19,027 bases of DNA from Stephanodiscus triporus. Taxonomy: Eukaryota; Bacillariophyta; Thalassiosirophyceae; Thalassiosirales; Thalassiosiraceae. The stretch is taken from positions 1 to 19,027 of the forward strand of contig JALLAZ010001747.1 in NCBI GenBank assembly GCA_036939755.1, written 5' to 3'. Under the pieces are notes generated by a model. That model had not been told where the DNA came from and searched no databases. It was given only the letters and a program-made list of their open reading frames with translations. Made by a program: the position numbers and the translations under genes. This document shows positions 8,387 to 15,816 of the stretch, piece by piece (within the stretch, counting starts at the first letter, position 1; each line of letters begins with the position of its first letter).

Positions 8387-8874
8387 GGATGTCGTCATCG
8401 TCGACGTTGCGTGCATTATTCGTGACAACTCGTTCGAGCGAGGCTGAGGAAAAATAGAAAGATATATTATAGTAGTGGCCGAATGTTGTCTCCTACTCCT
8501 CTCTCTAGAAGTTCGGGTTGCGCGGGTTTCTGTTCTTTTGTAAATAAATGCGTTCTGCGTTCTGGAAGTCCGCACTCCTTTCTCAAACACATGCCGATCA
8601 ATCTTGAGAGGGCGGGGAAAAGTCAACTCCACCTTGCAGAAAAGAGTATGTGACTAAGACGCAGTGATTCAGCACGTGGAAAGATTTGTGCGGGTAATCC
8701 CAAACCTTATACCCCTCCTCGCCTCAGCCAGAGCCTTTTTCCAGGCATGGCCGGTGACGCCAGAAACGCCCACGTTCGATCCGTTATATTCATCTCCAAC
8801 ATAGCAGCACGCGTCAAACCCCCACTTTTCATTGCACGATCCTCCCCCGACGTCCTCGAAAGGTTCTGTGCCTA
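8387..8874. other. nadB 3' region and intergenic DNA
   Basis: TGTAAATAAATG at about 8539-8550 is a likely polyadenylation signal for nadB. Beyond it I see nothing convincing. A minus-strand frame continues through 8669-8874, but its protein is unfamiliar. Confidence 0.4.
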
Positions 8875-9102
8875 TCATGTCCTCCTCGCGATTAAAAACC
8901 CTCGGCCACCCGTCCGATGGGGCTCGACGACGTTGCACAGTTCTTGTGATATGTCGCACGTGGTCTCCGAGATGGCGAGGGTGTTGGGTTAACTGCTCAC
9001 GGGGAGAGGCAATTTGATGCAATCGCAAACCTCGGCGATGAATTTATCCTGGAGTTTTCCCATCTGCAATACCGTGCGGGATACGCTCGGGGATTCCTCC
9101 AT
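8875..9102 (-). pseudogene. Possible small helical ORF interrupted by TAA
   Basis: From an ATG at 9102 the minus strand encodes MEESPSVSRTVLQMGKLQD and a helix ending CDCIKLPLP; then comes TAA (8991-8989). The same frame continues with LAISETTCDISQELCNVVE up to TGA at 8877-8875. Both halves look like amphipathic helices, which is more protein-like than the other frames here. GTGAGC just before the TAA could be an intron donor, in which case the next exon is not identified. I do not recognise the family. A real gene, a remnant or chance are all possible. Confidence 0.25.
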
Positions 9103-9601
9103 CGCCGTGCGCTCTCCCTGTCGTTTCCGGCCTACTTTGATCCGTCCACCTCCATTCGTTGATCCCGCCGACCGATTCCTCGAGGCAGTTTCGTGCTCCC
9201 TCGACCTCCACCCGTCCCTTCGTGCCACGGCACAGAACAGGAACACGCGGCGTTCGACGACGCCACCACGTCCTCGTCCGTTCAGATTCTTTCCCAGAGA
9301 GAAGAAATCCACCGTATGGTACTCTCTGAGAAGCGCAGAATACTACTTATTCCTACTTATGAACATTTCTGGGTCCCTCAAGTTGGTAGGAAGGAGACGT
9401 CGGGGAGGAAGAGGCACATGAGTTTCAATTTTTTTCGAGGCGTCGGTCCAGGGGATTGAAAAAAGAACAAAGAGTCCATGTAGATCCAGTGCACCACGGA
9501 CAACTCGTTCTCCCTTCCGCGAGGGAGAGATTGCACATAAAGAATACCTCACATGCGAAAAGACCCCATCCTCTAGAGAGCCCCCTACCGACAAAAGAAT
9601 A
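9103..9601. other. Intergenic, nothing firm seen
   Basis: Open frames occur on both strands, but none has protein-like composition or a recognisable motif. It probably contains the 5' leader and promoter of the 9602 gene. Confidence 0.4.
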
Positions 9602-9976
9602 ATGCCCCCCTCCATCCACTTGCGCAAGGTCGAGAGGTACCAAGTTGCCGCCGCCGCCCGACGCTCGAGGGAGGCCGCCCGCAAGGCCAAAAAGTCTCGC
9701 CCGACCGAGGGCGAGTATCCGAAATACGATTCGAGCCTGACCTCGGCGGCGCCCTCGTCGCCGCCACACTACTCGCCGACTTCGATCGTCGACGTCGAGA
9801 GCTGCCTGAGGCCCCTCCTCCCGATCATCATCGTAGAGGAGTCGCGCGAGGAGAAGGTCGTGCCGTGCGTGCCGACGCTGTTGGACCCGAGCGAGGAGGG
9901 CGCAGGACGGTTCGTGTTTTCGCTCCTGCTCGGGGGGGTGTGGCCGATGCCGAGTACTCTTAGTCCGAGACCGTGA
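9602..9976 (+). CDS. Hypothetical basic protein (orphan)
   Basis: A frame of 124 residues starts MPPSIHLRKVERYQ. Residues 5-35 are basic and Ala-rich (AAAARRSREAARKAKKSR), possibly a helix or nuclear-type basic segment. The middle is Ser/Pro-rich, and the end is hydrophobic and Pro-rich (LLPIIIVEE, FVFSLLLGGVW). The high G/C at third codon positions matches the P450 and nadB genes, which supports real coding. Near the stop, GTGACG at 9973 followed by a long pyrimidine tract and CTCAG at 10025 could be a 53 bp intron giving a different C terminus of about ten residues. No family is recognised. Confidence 0.45.
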   Translation: MPPSIHLRKVERYQVAAAARRSREAARKAKKSRPTEGEYPKYDSSLTSAAPSSPPHYSPTSIVDVESCLRPLLPIIIVEESREEKVVPCVPTLLDPSEEGAGRFVFSLLLGGVWPMPSTLSPRP

Positions 9977-10700
9977 CGTCCCCCCTCCCGTAATCCTTCC
10001 ACTCCTCCCTCCCCTCCTCCCTCAGAGGAAGTTTTTTGAGGTACTCTAGTAAATATTGAGAGACCGTGTGTGAGAGAGAGGAAGTATTTACATGATACTA
10101 GCGAAGAGAATGATATCTGAGCAAGTAAACGACGGACAGTTATTAGCGAGGCATTCGTTTGGTGGAGCATTTAAATAGGATTGAAATTTTCTTATCGTAT
10201 TAGTAGGATGCTTTTTATCGCATGTTTTATTGGAACGAATGCGTATACCATGGATCATTATTGGGAGGAGCGTCCTGCGATCCGATTTATGATATCGTGC
10301 AAGAAGACATTCCTTCGTGGCGTTGCACTCGGCAGTGCAATGCGCAATGATCGGATCCGTGGAGAATCACTCTGCTGTCTTTGGGAGACGTGTCAGAGTC
10401 ATTATTGGTCAGATTTTACGGAATCGAGTAAGGGCGGTCGATCGAATCCAAACATGAAGTTCGCCATCGACAAACATTTATGATAACTAAGGATGTGATA
10501 ACATATATCAGAGCAACAAATTGCTTAGTTTCGTCAGGCGTGCCCCGCATTCCATTTCAATCTAATGCCTGTCTTTATCTCGCTCAATTTCACATCACAA
10601 GCGTTAAACATGTAATAAATACTCTACAGAAAAACTGACCATGAGGGACTTTACAGCTGATATGATCTGCTGACACAATATTCTTGATAAACCCAGGGAC
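9977..10700. other. Intergenic region with a retroelement-like primer-binding motif
   Basis: An open frame at 10208-10483 (91 residues, MLFIACFIGTN start) has no recognisable motif and is not called. TATCAGAGC at 10506-10514 resembles the initiator-tRNA primer-binding site of Copia elements. The rest holds nothing I can support. Confidence 0.35.
10506..10514 (+). other. Primer-binding-site-like motif TATCAGAGC
   Basis: Nine bases match the core of the initiator-Met primer-binding site used by many Copia elements. They are preceded by GATAACATA, much like TTAACA before the related site at 11323. No Gag start follows, so if real it is a fragment. Confidence 0.3.
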
Positions 10701-11030
10701 TACGTTGAAGCTCTCACCCTAAATTTTCATAGAAAGAGTCACATCCTTCGGATGATCCCCTTGCTTTTAGATTAATTAAAGACTTTAACCTTCATAGTCT
10801 GCTTTGATGCTGGCTTTGAACCTTTTGCCTGATTGGATGTTGGCTTGGACGTTGGTTTGATGTTGGCTGGGATGTTGGCTGAGCAGTTTTAGCCTGCTCA
10901 GTCTGTTTAGAAGCTTTAGTCTGGGATGGCTGCGTTGAAGATTTAGCCTAGGTTGGCTGCTTTGAAGCTTTAGCCTTGTTTGTTGTTGGCTGGGATGTTG
11001 GCTGGGCGGCTTCTTGGCAAAAAATTTGGT
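10701..11030 (-). pseudogene. Truncated second copy of the protease 3' end
   Basis: 10701-10802 matches the 3' flank of the protease at 3717-3817. Adjacent on the minus strand (about 11010-10803) is the same kind of tail: QPTSQPTTNKAKASKQPT, then an in-frame TAG, then further TKASKQTEQAKTAQPTSQPT sequence that ends differently. Nothing of the catalytic domain (no AAHC or GDSG) is present upstream; homology stops near 11025. It is therefore a dead 3' fragment of a paralogue. Confidence 0.75.
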
Positions 11031-11105
11031 CATTGGGAACGTCTGCACAGACTGCATTTTCGATCCATCACAGAAAGAACTGATGCGTGCAAAAACATTA
11101 GAGTT

Positions 11106-11322
11106 TGTTGAAACCCTCAAAGACGGGTACATACGCAAAGTACCCTTATCGCGGGCCCCTCGTGTCCAGTCGGCTAGTCATGTTTGTCACACGCGCGATA
11201 CCTGTTACTTAGCGCAGGTCCCACATATTCCTACGTGGAGTGATCTCACTAGATCCCTTTCAGGTTTGGGTCGGAGTGCACTCCGACCCTTTTCCCTTTC
11301 ATTAGTGTAGCACTCATTAACA
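11106..11322 (+). repeat. Probable 5' LTR remnant (about 217 bp)
   Basis: The segment begins TGTTGAAACCC and ends CATTAACA. It is followed by a primer-binding-like TATCAGAAC and, about 110 bases on, by a retroelement Gag ATG. The TG...CA ends, the spacing and the internal palindrome fit an LTR. The partner LTR is not in the window, so the limits are inferred. Confidence 0.4.
11268..11289. repeat. Perfect 22-bp palindrome
   Basis: Arms of 11 bases (GGGTCGGAGTG and its exact complement) meet without a spacer, and CTTTTC is reached just after. It lies inside the probable LTR. Confidence 0.95.
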
Positions 11323-11331
11323 TATCAGAAC
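11323..11331 (+). other. Primer-binding-site-like motif TATCAGAAC
   Basis: It differs by one base from the initiator-Met-type core TATCAGAGC. It directly follows TTAACA, the probable LTR end, and precedes the decayed Gag gene. Confidence 0.4.
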
Positions 11332-11436
11332 AACCTTTGCTGAATGTCAATGCGTTCTAGGCACCAACAATTCTGATATCTAATCACTTCATCGCCCTCT
11401 CCCTCTGTGCGCGTGATCATACTCTTCCCTTCAAAA

Positions 11437-13560
11437 ATGGACGCCATCATCGACTTTGATGAAGTTGTGGATATCCTGAAAAATCCACCATCAGTAGAGC
11501 CTCGTCCCGATTTTTCCAAAATCCGGGCTCTGAGGAAACACATCGTCACAGCACTCGCGCAGCTTCAATGCCCGCAGGACGCCATCCACAGGTGGTCCAG
11601 CCTTGCTGACGACCCCGTGGCATACAAGCTATTGACTGGCAACTTGTTCCTCCTCCCACCCAATCCTGGTCCGACGGCCACCTACCTGGCATGGGATGCC
11701 CCAAACAACGCTTGCACAATCAACGCGACGTTCCTTTGTGTGAAGAATTATTTTTTCTCCTAAATCAACATCCACCTTATGTGCTTCCACATGCTCGATG
11801 CCAACGTCTTGGCTCAATTTAAAGTGTCAAATAACCAAAATGGGTTGGAATGCGATGATGTCCTATCAAGACATGGGTGACCCTGAAGAGGAAGCCAATG
11901 GGCGCCGACTCACCTCGCTCTCTTTGCGAAGCACGTCGGACCAACATGGATATGCTAACCAAAATATGTACAACGTATTTGAAGGCCTGGATGGTGACAA
12001 CACTGATGACAATATGGTCACGACGATCACCCCCGTGACAAACGTTGCGGCCATGGCGACAACTACAGTCAGCACATTGGGCACGGCCCAACCATTGGTA
12101 CCCCAAACTCACAGCCGTGATTAATCAATTTTCAGCTAATCAAATGGCGGTCATGACGCAAATGGCTGTGTTGTTGTTTACACCAGCCCCAGCTAATCCT
12201 ACTATGCATAGGACCATCGCCAACGTACCCCTGATCCAACAACTCGCGGTCCCAATCCAGCAGCAGTTTCCTGCCGGGGATTTAAGCGCTGGCAGGGGCA
12301 GACGACATGGAGGCCGAGGACGTGGGCACGGTCGTGGAGGACGCGGGCGTACCCCGTTCCCCGTTTGCAGACTACATGCAAATGCAAGGTGGCGCAGGTG
12401 TAGGCATGCCGGGCCAAATGGCAGCGGCATTGTACCATTCCAGCAGGCCGTCCCCACGGAACCATCACAGGTCAGAAATCCCAACTATCCTCGAACATTT
12501 ACAAGTGTCATAATAATTGGAACATTTGTTTTTAGTGTGGGTTTGATGCCAAAGATGGGCAAACCTCCGCAATGTGCCCCTTCAATATGGCCATTATCAT
12601 CAGCCTTTCTACCAGGAGAAAATGCACAACAATTCATTGCTGTGGGGTATGACCCGTGCACCAAGAGGATGTACAAGACGGTCTTGCCATCCGATCGGAT
12701 TGGTTGTCGGTGTGGGGCGGAGTTACAGTTGAATGCAAATAAATGTAAACATTTAGTTTCTGATAGTACATTTACTTTGGACCCCACCCGAATTGCTCTT
12801 CCCACAAGTTTGATTGTTCGGATGATAAAACCATCGCTGCGTTAAATGTTTCGCTGCGGATATCTCAAGTATGTTCCGCGACGCCCACCCCGATGGATCA
12901 GGTTATCAACATGGTCACAATTGCCCATGACCATGCTATCACGGACGCAAGCGCAACGTCCATTTTCATCATGGACAGCGTTGATGTGCTTAACAAACAA
13001 GTCACAAGCAAGCCCCTCAAGATTAATTTGCCTGATTGAAAAAAGGTTCAGTCTTTGCATGTCTGTGACATCAAGATTCCTGGGCTGCCGACTGTCCTTA
13101 CAGGGCACATTGTGCCATCATTGACAGTCATGTTGCTAATAGCCATTTGCCCCCTGTGCAAAGTGGAGTGCAAAATTGTCTTTGATGATCTAAAATGTGA
13201 CGTTCTGTACAATGGCAATGTTATTTTACGTGGCTACAAAGACCCGTCCACAGACTTCTGGACGTTGCCCATTGGTGAAAAAGTGTGTTCCGCCCCAGGA
13301 CCAAATGTCCTGTCACGACCCTGACCCTGTGTGGATCGTGCCCCACACATTGTACCACCTGTTGCATTGGCCATGTTCACACACTCTGTGCGCATGCGTT
13401 CCAACGCCGTGAAATTTTTGCAACAATCACTCTGTAGCCCCAAGATTTCCACCCTCCTCAAGGCTGTGGGCTGTGAGACGGGGCTTCCTAAGAGGGTGCC
13501 CCAATTTGTCAGTAACATTGATATTGTTGAGAAGACGCTGTTTACAGCGCTAAACGCATA
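11437..13560 (+). pseudogene. Decayed Copia-type Gag-protease remnant (diatom family)
   Basis: Gag starts at 11437 (MDAIIDFDEVVDILKNPP, then KIRALRKHIVTALAQL) and runs to a TAA at 11761. The same frame continues as CFHMLDANVLAQFKVSN. Later pieces lie in other frames: RRLTSLSLRSTSDQHGYANQ (about 11909), a Gln/Met-rich spacer and a Gly/Arg-rich segment (12280-12350). A zinc-knuckle remnant at 12527-12576 has TAG between its first two cysteines and Gln in place of His. The protease reads TDASATSIFIM (12941-12973), where the active D-S/T-G has become D-A-S; a TGA follows at 13037. The end (about 13331-13540) resembles the pre-integrase segment QQSLCSPKISTLLKAV. The integrase core and reverse transcriptase are missing. 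The part of Gag around 11878 appears deleted. Confidence 0.8.
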
Positions 13561-13610
13561 ACATTGTATCGTTAGATAATCGTAATTAAGTGAGCTCTCG
13601 CTCGGCTCAT

Positions 13611-15815
13611 CTACTCCTTTGCTCTGGTTTTTCTAGCCGGCCTGCCTTGCCACGCGGCCCTTTTTAGCCTGGCCACTCCGAGGTCTCGCCTCACAATTCC
13701 ACGTGTCCTAGTGTCCTGCCGTTGGTCTCCCTGCCTGTCCTTACTCTGCCCAACACACTCCTGCGGTGTCTTGAAGTTTGTCGAGATGACACTCTTCCAT
13801 GACACCGTCTTGGGGCTTGTGACTGGACTTAATTCCTCCTCATCTGGTGGATCTTCATAATTGACATCACAATTCATCAGCTCTGCTCTCATCACCCGAA
13901 AGGCCGTACCCTGCAACGGCTTAGTCATTATGTCTGCCCACATCTCCTCTGCAGGGCAGTCCACTACCCTTATCTCTCCATCGTCTACCCTGTCCTTGAT
14001 AAAGAAGAATTTTGCCTTTATGTGCTTGGTTTTCTTTCCACTTGAGAATTTCCCATTCTTTATTATGAGCTGGGAACTGACGTTATCCTGATACAGTCCC
14101 ATGCATTCAGCGTCATATCCTTGTGCTTGTATGAAGTATAGAGACCACAGCATCTCTGGCATGTACATATCTGCCGAGACCAGCTCTGTCTCCGTTGAAC
14201 TCCTAGTGTTCATCTTCAACTTCCTCGAATAGCTGGAAGTCGCACCTCGTCCCATTGAGAATACTGCTCCCCCATGTCCTTTGCAATCCCAGTGCACATT
14301 GTGCGATCCGTCCACATACCATTTAAGTACCGATAGGTTGTCTACGGTTAGTCTCAGCTTAAGATATTTCGTCCCGTTGAGATATTTTAGGACACGTTTC
14401 AATTTGCCCCAATCGTCCTCGTCCGGATTTTTCACACGTGTCATAAGAAAGGCAACCGCTGTTTGGATGTCCCGTCTTGCCCTCATTGCCATGAACAGCA
14501 ACTGCGCTACCGTATGATGAAACGCTAACAATTGTTCCTCGCTCAACTTTCGTGCATCCTTTTCCTCCCTCACAACGAATAACTTGTCATGTGCTGGTGT
14601 TGCGGCTCGTCCTCTAATAACCTCTGGGAACTCACTAATCACGTTTTTCAGATATTTGATCATCGACACTTCTAACGCTCCGTCGTCGCAGAACTCCATG
14701 TCTACTCCCAGATAGTCGTGTTTACTCCCCAAGTGCATGCTTAGGGCAGGCCCATATATTCCTCCCATGTAACATGAGAACTTCGTTAGCTCAAAGTCGT
14801 CTTCATAAGACACCATGAGGTCATCCACGTGCCATACCATGGTCAGTTGTTTTCCTGACTTTGTGTCCATGTTCGCCACGCACGGATCATACGGGTTGAT
14901 TACCAGTCCATAGCGCTCAAACTCCCTTCTCAATTTCCTGTAAAAGAGCAAGCTAGTCCTCATTAGCCCGTACAGGGCCTTCTGAAGCTTCACGTACAGA
15001 ATAGCTGTTCCCTTTTTGTCGACCGTCACATATCGTCTGTATACTTCCGGCGCTATTTGTATCATTAAGTCCGCCAGTTCCCCTTTTAGCACCATTATGA
15101 TATCCTCATCCACGTCCGTGTTAACAAATGCACTGGGCACATCAAAGCACCTCACTTTCCTTCCTTCTTTTGCGGCTATGGTCGCCGTAATGAACGTGGA
15201 TTCAGTTGACACCATGGGCGATGCGGCATCCTCTTTTGTAATATATGCGCGCTGTGGTGCTCCGTTTATGCATGCCCTCCCCTTGATGTCTCCCATACGT
15301 TTTTCCTTGAGAAAGAGTAGTGACGAAAGTGCTCGCATTCTTTGTTCTCTCGATAACTTTTCGGCTTCCATCGGAGTCCAGGTGTCCATGATGTGAAGTT
15401 GTGTCATCTCCTTGAGCGCAGCCCTTTCTCCTCTAGAACCAAATTTTCTGAGACCTGGTTTCAAGTTGTAATGGGTGAGGATGTATGCCATCACGCCAAG
15501 CTCTTCCTCCAAGGTCGTGCACATCACTTTATCCACTCGGTGGATTACATCATTGACAAAATGTTGAGGTACAGCGGTCGTTGTCACCAGTAATCGCTCC
15601 TCTCTAGTCATCCTCGCAAGTCTATTCGCCTCGAGGACACTCCTGTGCGCTCGAGCCGTTCCGAGTTGAAGGAACGTCATTCGGGGTGCGTACGTGTCGT
15701 ATGGTTGATTGCCAACTGCACTCCTGCGAGTTCGTGTCGGATAACATCGACCGGGCCCCCCTTCGTTGGCAGTCATAGTCACGGAGGAGTCGTCGTCGCG
15801 TCGACTGTCCCCCAT
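13611..15815 (-). CDS. Copia Pol, part 2: reverse transcriptase and RNase H
   Basis: 734 residues from the ATG at 15815; the frame is open from 15950, upstream of that ATG. The reverse transcriptase palm shows CFDVPSAF (Asp225), KALYGL (279-284), GLVINPYDPCVAN (303-315) and the catalytic HVDDL (Asp331, Asp332). RNase H shows YVDGSH (Asp502), SSTETELVSADM (Glu544) and LYQDNVS (Asp577), followed by the Copia-typical ADIMTKPLQG (627-636). The element copies its RNA into DNA in virus-like particles. The C-terminal 60 residues are basic and may run into the LTR. It sits in the +1 frame relative to the upstream Gag-integrase frame, whose TGA is one base before this ATG. Expression therefore needs frameshifting, reinitiation, or a repair of the frame. 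Confidence 0.93.
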   Translation of the reverse strand: MGDSRRDDDSSVTMTANEGGPGRCYPTRTRRSAVGNQPYDTYAPRMTFLQLGTARAHRSVLEANRLARMTREERLLVTTTAVPQHFVNDVIHRVDKVMCTTLEEELGVMAYILTHYNLKPGLRKFGSRGERAALKEMTQLHIMDTWTPMEAEKLSREQRMRALSSLLFLKEKRMGDIKGRACINGAPQRAYITKEDAASPMVSTESTFITATIAAKEGRKVRCFDVPSAFVNTDVDEDIIMVLKGELADLMIQIAPEVYRRYVTVDKKGTAILYVKLQKALYGLMRTSLLFYRKLRREFERYGLVINPYDPCVANMDTKSGKQLTMVWHVDDLMVSYEDDFELTKFSCYMGGIYGPALSMHLGSKHDYLGVDMEFCDDGALEVSMIKYLKNVISEFPEVIRGRAATPAHDKLFVVREEKDARKLSEEQLLAFHHTVAQLLFMAMRARRDIQTAVAFLMTRVKNPDEDDWGKLKRVLKYLNGTKYLKLRLTVDNLSVLKWYVDGSHNVHWDCKGHGGAVFSMGRGATSSYSRKLKMNTRSSTETELVSADMYMPEMLWSLYFIQAQGYDAECMGLYQDNVSSQLIIKNGKFSSGKKTKHIKAKFFFIKDRVDDGEIRVVDCPAEEMWADIMTKPLQGTAFRVMRAELMNCDVNYEDPPDEEELSPVTSPKTVSWKSVISTNFKTPQECVGQSKDRQGDQRQDTRTRGIVRRDLGVARLKRAAWQGRPARKTRAKE

Positions 15816-15816
15816 C

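Noticed and set aside
10208..10483. 91-codon plus-strand frame starting MLFIACFIGTN
   Set aside because: No recognisable family, unclear start, and AT-rich codons; chance or a retroelement remnant is as likely.
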